Shown here: piece by piece, positions 47,734 to 59,682 of the stretch
How the letters are laid out: every line of letters starts with the position of its first letter
Numbering within the stretch: position 1 is the stretch's first letter
Source: Ailanthus altissimus
Taxonomy: Eukaryota > Streptophyta > Magnoliopsida > Sapindales > Simaroubaceae
Direction of reading: 5' to 3'
Length of the DNA: 64,000 nucleotides
Assembly: GCA_946807835.1 (NCBI GenBank)
Contig: OX327693.1
Location: 6,217,501-6,281,500 of the forward strand
The notes under the pieces: generated by a model
Database searches by the model: none
Told to the model about the DNA's origin: nothing
Seen by the model: only the letters and a program-made list of their open reading frames with translations
Program-made: the position numbers and the translations under genes

Positions 47734-50437
47734 ATGGGTTTGGAGAGTGTTGATGATCTAGCCTTAAACGTAATACTATCCAAGCTGGGCCCTAAAGACA
47801 CCGCCGTTGTGGCTTGTATTAGCAAAAGATTTATGGCTGCTGCTTCTGAAGAGCTCCTCTGGTCAAAATTCTGCGCTCAAGATCTTGATCTTGATTCCCC
47901 TCTTGACCCTGATGGAAATCCTGCTCCTTCTTTCAAGGTATTAATTGTGTTTTTCAAGTGGGTTCATTTCAATTTTAATTGTTATGAAATATTTCTTTTT
48001 TTTTTTTTGTGGTTATAAATATATAAATTTAAGCTATTAAAAAAAAAAGAAGAAAATTTGGGGGTTTTGTATCAGTATTTTCCAGTATTTCTGAGTTGAC
48101 AGTGTACATTTATAGTGTGTTATTTTACCATCTCTCTAACCAGGCAGCTTATCGGAAATGGCGGGAAGCTTTTGGCATGTATCCCTGGCCTCTTGTCAAA
48201 CGAGTTAAAAGATGCTGGGATAGACTTAAAAACTGGTTGACCATAAGTTTTCCGGAGGCTAAGGCTACACTTCGAAAGGGTGCATCAGAAGCTGATATTC
48301 AAGCGTTGGAAAGAAGTTTAAAAGTGAAACTGCCTGTCCCCACGAGAATTCTTTATCGTTTTTGTGATGGTCAAGAATTTCTTGCGAATGATTTTGAAAG
48401 CGTAGCTTCCAGTTCGTTGAGCAATGCAAATGATTTTGAAAGTGTAGCTGCCAGTTCATTGGGCCTTATTGGCGGCTACTCATTTACCGGTCATGTGGTT
48501 AATGTGTACTTGTTACCTCTAAGTCAGGTTATCTTGAAAACAAAGGAGCTCATACGTCTCTTGGGTTTTCCACACAGATCTAAGTATATTGTTGTGGCCG
48601 CTTCTTCCATACGTAGTCGAAAGTTTTTCTTCCTCAAATGTACCAATGGCCAACTTTATGTTGGTACCAATAATCTTGTGCCGGATGGAGAAATGATACC
48701 ATGCGTACCAAATTCACTGATAAGTTTGGGGCATGAATCTAGCGTTGATCAGCATCAGGATGCAATGCTGCTGTGGTTAGAAGAACATGGTCGTCGCTTA
48801 CATAATGGCAGTATCAAACTTATTGAAGAAGAAAATGTCAAAAGTATTAATCTGTTTCCTGAGGAACCTCCCCTCTGTTCCACAGCTATAACCAATGGTG
48901 TCAAGGTAAGTTAAGTGGGAAAACAATTCACCTTTTTTCTCCCCGCTAAATTGACTAGTTTACTTGGTGGCTCAAGAGTTTTCTTCTTCATAAATAATAG
49001 AAAGCATGATGCCTCGTGGCAGGATTTGTGGATTTTTGAAAATTTACATTTTGTATTGTTATTTTTTAGAATCTATTTGTAAATGATGCAAATATGGGAA
49101 TGTTCTTTTTCACTTTGAATTGATGTTTTTATCCCTTTCTTGTTCTTTTGTGTTATTTTACTATTAGTTTGCCCTGCAGTTGATTATATTACTGGTGCAG
49201 TAACTGTCATCTCAGTCATTATTGTGTAAGCCTGATAAAAGTAATTATCTACTTCAGATTCGTGCTTCTGCTATATTTATTCCGGAGTTAGCTGGCCTTG
49301 ATAATGATTCTGAGAAGTACTTGTTTGCTTATTCAATTCGCATGTCCCTCCTACCTGAAGGATGCATGATAAATGGAATGAACTTTAGCTCCTGCCAACT
49401 GCACCGCAGACACTGGATCTTCTGCGCTAATAATGTTGTGGAATGTGATATTTCTGGAGAGGCTGTGATTGGAATGGTATGTTCAAGTTGATTGGTTATA
49501 TTCATTTTGATCTTGCAAATCTTCTAATAAATATTCAATGCAAGCTTTAGAGTTACTGCTTTTAAAGAATTTTTCTGACTTGATTATTTCATGCAAGTTC
49601 ATTTATTTGGGGTCTTGTAAATTGATAACTCGTTCAGAAACTTCCATTTTTCAACAAATGAGAAAGTAGTTTTCTCCGCCTGCATGGAAGTCTTGGAAAT
49701 CTTATTCTTCTCTTGTATGTTTGCAGTTTCCTCTCTTGCATCCAGGTCAGAAAGAATTTGTTTATCAGAGTTGCACACCTCTACCAGCTTTACCTGGTTC
49801 TGTTCAAGGTTCTTTCACATTTGTTCCTGGAAGGTACTCCATGCAAATCCTTTATGTGTTAGTAGTATTCTTTAGTTGATCCTTAGGAGTCCTTGCTTAT
49901 AATAAGATATGGGCTGTACTGAAAAGTTTTCTCTCTTATAATTTGTGTTCTGTTTGTGGTTGTGTGATTTCTTGTACCGTGATCCTACATCATTTCTCTT
50001 TGTTCTTTTGGATTGGTGTTTCTTAGATGCCATAGTGGATATATAATCCATCGAAGTGATGGGTCCATTTTTGTTTCTTGTTATAATGATAAATATGACC
50101 TACTTAACTCGGTGGTTAGAGTGTTCTTTCTTATGACTGGAAGAATTGGTCAAGTCCATTAGTAAGCAGAACTTATTAGATACCCCAGTCAGTTCGCTTA
50201 TTGATGCTGTATCTCATGGTCGTGTTTAATCCACAAGACTTGCACGCACAGTGGTGTGTTAAATACCAATGTTGGACTTTTAAGATTAAACTTGTAGGTC
50301 TAGTGGTAATTCACAGTGTTAATGCTTTTACTGATGTGATAACATGCTCTTTGTTCAGATTGGCAGACCCGAGAGGCAATCCATTTGAAGTTGAAGTAGC
50401 GGAGTTCCCTCTCCAGCGGCCAGACTACATATTCTGA
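47734..50437 (+). CDS. SKIP16: F-box protein SKIP16 (F-box, SMI1/KNR4-like, ApaG domains)
   Basis: Exons: 47734-47937, 48144-48905, 49258-49476, 49727-49833 and 50359-50437, joining in frame to 456 aa (Arabidopsis SKIP16 is about 436). SKIP16 is an SKP1-interacting F-box protein, a presumed substrate receptor of an SCF ubiquitin ligase; its substrate is not known to me. Residues about 1-60 form the F-box (LALNVILSKLGPKDTAVVAC, then LLWSKFC). Residues about 90-260 form a SMI1/KNR4-like domain (KGASEADIQALERSL, LYRFCDGQEF, GLIGGYSF). From about 323 an ApaG domain follows (IRASAIFIPEL, YLFAYSIRMSLL, CQLHRRHWI, FPLLHPGQKEFVYQSCTPL, GSFTFVPGR). The C-terminus PLQRPDYIF is intact. A 14-residue in-frame duplication sits in the SMI1/KNR4 region. 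The start at 47734 gives MGLESVDDLALN, directly before the F-box. Confidence 0.94.
48384..48467 (+). repeat. 42-nt in-frame tandem duplication within SKIP16 exon 2
   Basis: The units at 48384-48425 and 48426-48467 encode ANDFESVASSSLSN and ANDFESVAASSLGL. The copies differ by a few substitutions, so the duplication is older than the assembly and the frame is preserved. It lies just after CDGQEF of the SMI1/KNR4-like domain, probably in a surface loop. Confidence 0.9.
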
Positions 50438-50486
50438 GAAACATTTACATGGTTATTATATGTCTGTTGTCAATAAGTAAATAGAT

Positions 50487-50492
50487 AATAAA
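50487..50492 (+). terminator. Poly(A) signal candidate of SKIP16
   Basis: An AATAAA lies about 50 bp after the stop codon, within GATAATAAAATTATCTG, which is also a short palindrome-like AT stretch. It is a plausible polyadenylation signal. Confidence 0.5.
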
Positions 50493-53400
50493 ATTATCTG
50501 CGTTTGTGACTTGAATATCCTGATGAGGTCAGAAGTTGGCAAAGGCAAACTGGAGGAAACGTGGCCTGGGGTTACCACAAACACCTTTATAGTTTATCTG
50601 GATTGTCATTCAAAATCTGACATCCGATCTGGCCTCCAGAGGATGAACTTAATGCAGCCGATAGCATTCTGTACAACTTAGGCAGTTGAAGCTGGTCTGG
50701 AAATTACTGCATGAATTCCTGCTTTGCTTATTTCTTTTAAGCTTGAGGTAGTTTCTTTCTGTGCTTGTTTTAGATTGCTAGATCACCTGTTGTGAAATAT
50801 CAATAATGGTTCTATTGCATGTTATCGCATGAATGGCTCATAGTTTTATCGGAATGATCTTTCTACTGTTATTTGTTTCTAAAATATTTGAAGAGATGAA
50901 TGTGAGTTCAAAAGTGAAAACTGAAGAGAATATATGGATGATTTAGCATTGTAGAGAACATATGGATGATTTAGCATTGTTTTTTCCTCACAAGATATAA
51001 AAAGGTAAAATTTTATTTTATTTTATTTTATTTGTAAATCATCCAGAAAACATCTCAACAGTATTGTTTCTGTTATATTTGTTTGTCAAATTTGAAGATT
51101 GCCTTGAGAAAAAGTTATTGGTAGCAAAATTGAATTATGAACACTCTTGACATAGCATTGTCTGCATTGCAGAAGTTCAAACCCAACATTTGCTTGTAGA
51201 TAATAATACTTCAAATATAGTACTTTTGTTAAGTGGTAAATGATTAACAATACTTTGGAGTTTTAAATCTCCTTTTCTCTATAGTTAACCGTCTTTTACT
51301 CTTTTTTGTCCTAACTCTTGTATATTTACAATTTTACCCTTTAACCTCTACAGGTTTAAAATTTAAACACTTTAATCATGTAAAATATATAATTTCTTTT
51401 AATGGTAATAATTTGTCGTCCTACTATTTCAAGTTTAGGTTCGTCTGTGCATATTATGTTTAAACAATTGCCGAAAGGTGGCATTAAGATCACCTACCCA
51501 GCACCATTAAACGTTATTGTTTTCATTTTCATGTTCAGTCAGTTGTACTGAATGGAGCTTTGGTGTGTGTGCCTAAGACTCCATGAGAAAAAGCCTTCAT
51601 ATTTGGGCATTGTCTCGCAAGTACTCGACGCTAAGGATGGAAATTCAAAGGTGTAATTACCCAATCAAAAGCTTCTGAGGCTTGGCAAAAATTGAAGTCC
51701 CAAATATTCCAGTTGGCAGAAAACATTATGCCGATCCTACACTTCTTGATCGTCCCCAACCTCTTGTATGATTTTTTTTCAATCATTTTGCAGCTAGTAG
51801 TTATGTTCATTCTTTTGTAAGTGTCTCAAGACTTGCAGCTGTTGAGATTGTCACCAAATTTATCAACCAATAACACTTGCAGATTATGGAGAGAAACTGA
51901 GGATGGCACTAACTTCATTAACTTGCCACAGTCGGATGCTTCAATTTACCATTTTAGTCTTTGTATTTTTATTGAATTACTCATAAATTTATAACATTTC
52001 AAAATTTATCAATTATATTCTTTTAGGATGAAAATAGTAATATTTCAAAAGTGGAGATCATACCAAAGCCCAACCCAAACATAAAACCCAACTTGTCCAA
52101 GGCTCAATCAAGGGAATGCTCCAAGCCCAAGACCTTAGGGGAGAAATCTCGATTAAGATTGGAGAATGAATCCAACCTACCAAAACCCCAGCCTACCAAA
52201 GTCTTTAAGGCACATAAGTCTTTAAGGCACGTAAGTGATCTAACTCTTAAAGATAGAGGGATTGGGAACCAAACATCTGAAGCACACCTTCTTTTGAAAA
52301 GGAAGCAAGATGACTAGTAGGCACTCGTAGCCTTTTCACTTAAAGAGCCTTCCCTAACCCAAAAATGATCTATGAGATATAAGAAGCCAACTTTCTTTGA
52401 GAATTATGTGATAACTGCTCCTTAAATACCACATTAAGATCTCATTCAAGGCCTTTGATTTCACGCTCTCTTCTCAGATTTAGAGAGACGACATGAAGAA
52501 CATGAATGCAATCAATCACCTTTCAAAATTAGTAAAAAGGAAAAGATAGTTGCACGTGAAGGCAAGAGGAATGTAAGAAAATGAAACATAAGAACTCATA
52601 AAAAAAGAAATATTTCCAGGAAAGAATATCAAGACACCTTTTGAAATTCATCTACTTTTGACTCTTGATCAAATAGACTAACTTAAGTATTGAAGGGTCA
52701 TTACTAAAAAAATCTTTGGCGCACTTTAACTGAATTCTGTGAGCACATGTGAAGAATCAAAGCATGACCCCAATTGAACCGTTCAACCAGAAAACTATTT
52801 TCAAGATAAAGATTTAGTTGTAGATTGAGGCTTCATTCACAATCCAACATCACATTGCCCAAGGTTCCCAATAATGTAAGAAGTCTAAAAGATGAGCATA
52901 TTCCTTAATAGGAGGATGATGGAGATACTAGTTAGAAGAAGAGACTAGAAAAAGATATATAAGATAATAAGAATGAACTTACAATGGTAAAGAATGAATG
53001 TAAGGCAATAAGAGAGTAGCTGAAGAAATTTTTGTAGTCCGAAGAGTTATTGGAGACTATTATAAAGAAATGAACATGGAAGGGAACACAACCATTCTCC
53101 TACAATGACGGAACAACAAAACTCTTGTTGACGTTGCCAAGCCTGGCTAGAAGGAAAAAAACCCTTAAAATCAAACAGAGCAACCCCTGAGGGCCATCAA
53201 TTAAAAGATAGAGTCGAAGAAAAAGTTTTGACAAGGTCTTAAGTCAAAGATTCTGGAAGAGTTGAAGATTGAGCTCATTCGCCAAGTGATGAGGACCTTA
53301 ATAAAAATAACACTTAACGAATACTGAGGGCTAAGAAAAGGAGTAAAGAGGAAGAGGATATAAAAGAAGGAACCAAGGAATGAACCTTTAAAGACAAGGC

Positions 53401-53499
53401 CAGAGATTTAGAGAAGAAATTGAAGGAAGTGGCAGAAAAAGCTCGCCTTATCAATCTTCAAGTTGAACATCCCATTGAGTGAGAATAGAGATTGCCACT
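50493..53499. other. SKIP16 3' flank and left border of the gypsy element
   Basis: This holds a 28-bp tandem duplication at 50925-50952/50953-50980 (unit starting AGAGAATATATGGATGATTT) and a TTTTA run near 51010-51035. From about 52000 on, the sequence becomes purine-rich and retroelement-like, probably the LTR or leader and gag 5' part of the Tat-like element that follows. The open frame 52051-52317 is lysine/proline-rich and resembles no domain I know. The element's left end was not located. Confidence 0.5.
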
Positions 53500-54002
53500 T
53501 ATAGATGAATTTAGGAGGTTGAACTCCCAGAAACCTTCAAAATACCTATTTTGTTGACTTACGTGAGCAACATGGACTCTAAGCACTATATTGATATGCT
53601 TACTAATCTTCTGGCGATTGTTAAGCTCTAAGCTTATCAAATGTATAGGCTATTCCTTATAAGCTTGAAGGGACAAGTTCTAATGTGGTATAAAAGATTA
53701 AAGTATAAGAGTATTACATCGTTTAGCTGGATGACCAACCTCTTTGTGTAACATTTATGAAAAGCTTATAGGTAACTAAGGACCCCTAACAACTCAGAAA
53801 AATCCAATAGTGCCAAGATGAACCTTTAAGGGGATTTCATGGATCGTTACCACAAGGGAGTTATAGAGCTTGAGGCATATGACCTCCTAAATTACCTTCG
53901 AGTTTTTTTTAAGGAGGGAGTCCATATGAATAAGTTTTGGTACTACCTATTTGAGCAGCATGCCCCTCCTTACGTGGTTGAGGAATTACAGGGAAGGGTT
54001 TA
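53500..54002 (+). pseudogene. Ty3-gypsy (Tat lineage) gag remnant
   Basis: The translation resembles plant Tat gag proteins: PETFKIPIL, then a DSKHYIDMLTN..QMYRLF..LKGQVLMWYKRLKYKSITSF stretch (family pattern: lowest-conserved start, then RAFP.TLKG.A..W...L), then GDFMDRYHKGVIELEA. Multiple stops and frame changes interrupt it. It is non-functional. Confidence 0.75.
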
Positions 54003-54269
54003 AGATTGAGATTTTTAAAAATCCTCTAATAGAAAAGGATACATATGGAGAAGAGAGAAGACTCTACCCCAACTAGTGAAGTACTCAAGACGTAACCGAC
54101 CCCAAAAGGAAAGACGTAACAATAGAAGCAAAAGGTCATTTCCTTAAGTAATAAAAATCAAGAATGAGGAATCTTATCTACTACTGAAAGTTCCTTTGGA
54201 CATTGTATATAAAGTCGTTAAGAATAAATGATTATTTAATAAACCTAATGTGATCAAGGCACTGGCACA

Positions 54270-54990
54270 CAAGAGGAATTAGGGTAAAAAGTGCAGGTTT
54301 TACCAAGTCAACAATCACACCATATGGAACTACAACCACCTGAGGAAATAGGTAAATCAACATATAAAGAATGGATACCTTAATGAGTTTAGAGTGAGAA
54401 GCTATAGCATCAACCAAAAGTTGAACTCCTCTCTTAGAAAAATCTGACCATAATATAACTGGATGATCTATGTTAACTAGGGACTTAAATCATCAAAGGA
54501 TAAACTATTTTCAAATAGAGGGACATTAGTGATGTGTAACATCCTGACCACAAGGAAACCAATGATATAAATAGTCCTGATAATGCTCATTAAAGAGAAT
54601 GCCAATGGGGTGAGTTATCTCTACGATAAGGCATTAGTCATCACTGTTCAAGTAGCTAGGACCAACGTGAACAAAGTCTTCATTGACTTAGGGAGCTTCA
54701 TGGGCATTATATTCAAAGAATTGGATGACCTCAATATCAAGGATTTGAAGGTGGAAATGACCTAAACTCTGCTTTATGTCTTCGGAGATAAAATTGTAAT
54801 GGCTCTAAGAATGGTCGTACTCTCTGTATTGACGGGGAAGAAGTTAAATAGAAAGACTATAATAATAAGCTTTGTGGTGGTAGAACAACCATTTTCTTAT
54901 AAATTTCTTATGGGGGGACTATTTATGAGGATATCAAAGGCAACGATGTCTAATCAATATTTAAAGTTAAAAATTCTCTGCGGGAGAATC
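54270..54990 (+). pseudogene. Tat gypsy CX-type linker and aspartic protease remnant
   Basis: At 54290-54390 the translation KCRFYQVNNHTIWNY...GYLNEF matches the gag-end pattern of Tat elements. From 54640 ALVITVQVARTNVNKVFIDL is followed by GSFMGIIF, matching the retroviral-type protease region. The active-site triad D-[TS]-G is altered to D-L-G. FVVVEQPFSYKFLMGG follows at about 54860-54915. Stops break the frame. Confidence 0.75.
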
Positions 54991-55254
54991 AATAGAGGGA
55001 GATTATCAAATGACAAGGAGTTGCTAAGTGACTTTAGCAAGAAGACATTTTATATCACTTCAATAGACTTACGAGAAGCTAAAGTCCCCAAAATTGATAG
55101 GGGATCTCACCAAAGTCTAGTTTAAGGAGAGCATTTCCGAGAAGTTTGTTAAGGTTGGGTCTTAGTTGGACCCTAAAAGTAAAGAAGACCTAACCTCTCT
55201 ATTTAGGGAATTCTCGATTATTTTTGCTTGGTCATACTAAAACGTGTCAAAAAT

Positions 55255-56570
55255 GATCCTTCTTTGATATCTGATGGCTCATAGGTTAGCCATCAACTTG
55301 GATTTTAAACCTATTAAGTATAAGAAATAAAACTTTAATCAAGAAAGGAATGAAGCAGTAATTGTTGAGGTCGATAAAATATTGTATACCAAGTTTATTT
55401 GAAAGGTTGACTACCTGAAATGGCTTGACAATGTAGTGATTTTAAAGAAGGCCAATAAGAAGTAGCAAATATATGTGGACTTCACTAATTTGAACAAGGC
55501 ATGCCCTATAAATATCTTTCTCTTTCCTAAAATTGATCGGTTGGTTAATTCCACAACTGGGCATGCACTCTTCAATTTCATGGATACGTTTTCGGGCTAA
55601 AATTATATTAAATTATTTGCTCAGGATAAAGAAAAGACCTCACTCATAATTAACTAAGGGATCTATTGTTACAACGTCATACTTTCATATTGAAGAATGT
55701 TAGAGCTATATATTAAAAGTTAGTTAACAGCTATTTAAGTCATTGATAGATAATACCATAGAGGTGTATATTAACGACATGATTACCAAGTCTATAGCAC
55801 CCAAAGACCATGTAACCGACCTTTAAAAGACTTCTGAAATCTCGATCGAGCACAACATGAAACTATACCTTAAAAAGTGTGCATTTAAGGTAGAGTTGAG
55901 AAAATTTCTAGAGTTTATGGTAAACCAAGAGGCATTGTGGCTAATCCGAACAAAGTGAAAACCATCATTGAGATGAAGTCTTTAGCCACTGCCAAGGAAA
56001 TATGGAAAGTAACTAGCAAAATAGTCGCTATAAATAGGTTTATCTTTAAAGCTAATAATAAATGTTTTTGAGTTCTTCTAAACTATTAGTGATGAGAAAG
56101 ATGAGGTGAACTCCACAGTATAAAAAAGCTTTCTAACAACTAAAGGTCTTCTTAGCTCAGCCAGTCAACTTAACCATCTTGAAGACTGAAGATGTTTTAT
56201 TCATCTGCTTATGCATTTCACATACTCTATGAGCTCGATCCTAGTATAGACAAATGTTAGAGAAAAAAAAACTAGTATAGACAAATGTTAGAGAAAAAAA
56301 AAAGTCAATCTATTATGTTAATAAGGCCTTCATTGAACTTGAGATAAGATACCCCATGGCTAAAAAGTTGGCACTCATGTTGGTGATGTCAAAAAGGAAG
56401 CTGAGTTTGTATTTTCAAACTCACGTTATAGTTATGTTAATCGACAAACCTCTTAGGCAAAACTTGCACAAAACAGGGTTGCTAAGGCAATTGGTTAGAA
56501 GAGCCATCAAGCTCAGTGATTTCAATGTTCAATATAAGCCACGATTATTTTATAACTGAATGCACCCAAA
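55255..56570 (+). pseudogene. Tat gypsy reverse transcriptase and RNase H (first part) remnant
   Basis: RT motifs can be read across several frames: WLDNVVILKKANKK, VDFTNLNKACP, FLFPKIDRLVNSTTGHALF, NFMDTFSG and QDKEKTSLIIN. Later come VYINDMITKS-like sequence (degraded YVDD region) and an LNRF-like patch. An open stretch at 56356-56559 (MAKKLALMLVMSKRKL, then LYFQTHVIVMLIDKPL and IKLSDFNVQYKPR) matches the RNase H-like connection of Tat polyproteins. There are many stops, and a 31-bp tandem duplication at 56241-56302. Confidence 0.85.
56241..56302. repeat. 31-bp tandem duplication in the RT remnant
   Basis: Two adjacent copies (56241-56271 and 56272-56302) of a unit starting CTAGTATAGACAAATGTTAG and ending in a poly(A) run. 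Confidence 0.85.
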
Positions 56571-56663
56571 GGAAAGCTATAGCCTAACTTGAAGTCGACT
56601 ATGAAAACCTTTAGAAAGATCAACCAATGGAGAATTCCCCAACTCTAATGTAGATCCTCTATG

Positions 56664-58852
56664 TGTTGGAGCTGGTGCTCACGTGCTATTCTAATATTGT
56701 ATGAATATTAATTGTTAATATTTATACAATAAACATTTCGAATAAAAATTGTTAATATCATATTTATATGGTATAATACTTGTAACATTACAGACACCAT
56801 TTGATCTAAAAGAGTTTAGATCTGGTCTAAAGGAGTTTAGATCAGAACTAATAGTTAGCAAAGCTGAGAGTTATAAATGCTAAGAGTTAGCACCATTAAG
56901 AGTTAAGAGTTAGTAGGTTATAAGAGTCAGCGAGCTCTAAAGAGTTAGAACCTTATCTATAATGGGACAAAGACCTGAGAGTATACTTGTAATGACATGG
57001 TTGCAAAGAGTTGTAATAGGTGCTAAGAAATATCATTATGTAAGTATGTCTCAAATAAAATGTTCTTGATCTATGATCACCAATGCGGGTCTATCGGTGA
57101 ATTCACATTATATAGATTAATGTATGTCTATATTTGACTAGTTCAGATGGTTGTTCTTAGCTGACCATGAGCTTAGAGCTTGTATAGGCATACGGGTATC
57201 CAGTTAGGACTGGATACTGAATAGACTCACGAGGACCTCAATAGATATCCTATGAAGCTGTCAAAGGAATGTCCTCTTGAGTTGAGTAGTATTCGTGGTC
57301 CTTTGACCTGAACACCACATTGGTCTTGTGAGTGATCCACCATGCTTTGGTTCCACATATGTCAGAGACCTTTTATGGTCTGACCGCTATGTGTCGCTGG
57401 GTATGGTCCGATGCTCATGGAGTCTGATGTGCGTAGATAAGGGATTCGTCAGCTTACATAGGTAAGTAGTATATCTGATGCTCCGAGATTGTATTTCATA
57501 AAGTCTTATGGCCACAAGTATAAACCCGGGAAAAGATTTTTCCACAAGGTTAAACAATATAGTAAAAGTGTTTTCGTATATTGTTTATCGAGATACAAAT
57601 CTGGAGATAAGTTTATAGATGAGTAAATAGGGATTTGACGGTGTTGATCTATATCCCCACACGTCCAGGATATAATATGATGGAAGGATTATACGTATAT
57701 ATTATGACCTCAACTTGTATGGTCTAACACGCTGATTTGTAATATTCGTAGCGTGTGCATGGGACATCGATTACGGATTAATGGAATAGTTTCATTTGAC
57801 AAATCGAGTGTGAACCTAGAGAGTCCCAATATGAAATGTACTGTTTAAGCACTTGGACAGTTTACCGTATTGAATAGTTCAATACAGTATAATTCAACAA
57901 ATTACTAAGGTTAAGTTAACTAAAGTATATGGTTAAATAGTGGGACCCACTTTAGGTTAACTTGGTAACCTAGTAAGGATATAAATGTAATTTCACTTTA
58001 TGATTATTTAATTGTTAAATAATTAAAATAAGTATTTATTTATTTGTTTGTTAAATAAATGATTTAACTTAACTATGGTTAAAGGTTAACTATATGGTTA
58101 AGTTAAGTTAACCTTACTTAAAGGTTAAGTAAAGGTTAACTTAACTATGGTTAAGTTAGTTAACTATGGTTAGAATATTTAAATATTTATTAACTATAGT
58201 TAGGTTAAGTTAAATGAAATACAAATGAAATTCAAATTAGTTTAAAATTCATGCATTAGTATATAAAGTGAAATAAAATTCAAATTAGTTTAAAATTTAT
58301 GTATTAGTATATAAAGTGAAATGAAATTCAAAATTAAAAAGTTTTTAGTTTTAGGTTTTGCATTTTTGGGAGCCATTTCAATTTGAGAAATTGAAATTAT
58401 TTGTTTTGTATTTTAAGTGTTAGAACAACAAAATAAATAAATAAATGGTTATTAATTATAATAACTAAAAAGGAATTGTTTTAATTTGTTCAAGAGTTGA
58501 ATAAAAAAAAAAATAAATTTAATTAAGTTAAAGAATTTAACTTTGAATCAAGTTTAAAAGTTAAACATAATGCTGGATTAACTTACTGTTATTCTAGACA
58601 ATCAAACCCACCATTGTTGATTGCTAGGATTGATCAAAGATTCATTTCATGGTAGACTTCAAGCAAATTAATCCAAAAACTTCATGGGTTATATTTCTTA
58701 ATCTTGTTTTTCATTTGATATAAATATGTATTACATGTGTTCATTATATAGTATTAATCTTCTGTTGTGTACATATATGTATGATATGTATATTTGTTGT
58801 ATGATGAACACAACCTACATGCAAGCATCTTAGAAATAATCAACACCCAACA
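56664..58852 (+). mobile_element. Solo LTR C of the copia family, inserted in the gypsy RNase H
   Basis: It begins TGTTGGAGC and ends CACCCAACA, so the TG..CA termini carry the short TGTTGG/CCAACA inverted repeat. The flanking 5 bp are CTATG (56659-56663) and CTATA (58853-58857), a target duplication with one mismatch. The length is 2189 bp, the same as LTR B. It splits the gypsy RNase H coding region and has no internal element sequence attached. The stretch 57905-58215 is unusually dense in GGTTAA/TTAACC phrases. Confidence 0.85.
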
Positions 58853-58857
58853 CTATA

Positions 58858-59300
58858 TAGATAGAGTGTTCCACTTTCAAGAATATGAGGCCAGTGTGTT
58901 TCTCGTTAGTCCAAAGGACGATGAGGTCACCTAGCAGTTAGGTTTAGTTTCTAGGCAACTAATAATAAAATTGAGTATGAGGTTCTCCCAATTGAGCTTA
59001 AGGTGGCTAGGGCACCATCAACAAAGAAAGTTCTTATTAAAAGCGATTCATAGTTGGTAGTAAACCAAGTAAGAAAAGACTTTAAGGTCTGAGGGGAAAA
59101 AATAGCTGTTTATTTACGGACGATGAAGGAACTGGAAACCCAATTTGAAGATGTGAAAATCCAGTTAATCTCGTAGAGTGAGAATCATCAGGTCGATGTA
59201 TTAACTTAGTTAGCTTCAAATAAGGATGAAAGAATTCATCGATTTGTGCCACTGGAATTTTCTCGAAACCAAGTATCTAAGAAATAAAAGATGAGGTTTT
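58858..59300 (+). pseudogene. Tat gypsy RNase H (second part) remnant
   Basis: This continues the domain interrupted by LTR C: ATNNKIEYEVLPIELKVARA, KKVLIKSDS, LVVNQVRKDFKV and ETQFEDVKIQLIS, then SENHQVDVLT. This is the typical order of the plant RNase H domain in Tat elements (NNxAEYEAL, IKSDSQLVVNQV, ENxxAD). Stops are present. Confidence 0.85.
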
Positions 59301-59429
59301 TTAAATAGATGCCAGCCAGATGTGGATCAATCTAATCAAAAAGTACACAAAAATAAAAAACTACCCTTGAATAAACATGAAACCCGACAACTCAAGTACA
59401 CCTTAGCAAATATGCAGTCATCAACAAAA

Positions 59430-59682
59430 TTCTCTATTATCAATGCCATTTTTACCCATATATAAGGTGTCTGTTGCTTGAGGAGGCTAGCTATAGACTC
59501 AAAGAAATCTATTCATTACTCAGGTGCTGAGTCCTTAGTATATAATGCCCTTAGATTAGGCTATTACTAGTCCATATCTACAACATGATGCCAAGGAACT
59601 TGTCCAAAAAAGTGATACCTACCAAAGGTACGTTGACCATATACTCTTGCCTCTTGAGAACTTAAAGAGATGTCCATGAAAG
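59430..59682 (+). pseudogene. Tat gypsy integrase N-terminal remnant, truncated by LTR D
   Basis: A degraded reading recalls the HHCC-type integrase start (LLLVHIYNMMPRNLSKK, as in the family YYWPTMxxDAxxFVKKCDxCQ). It ends where LTR D begins. The integrase core was not found to the right of LTR D. Confidence 0.5.

Noticed and set aside
53500..59682. Possible integrated pararetrovirus (caulimovirid)
   Set aside because: Domain order and motifs (gag, protease, RT, RNase H, then HHCC integrase start) fit a Tat-lineage Ty3-gypsy element. No movement-protein or coat-like motif was seen.
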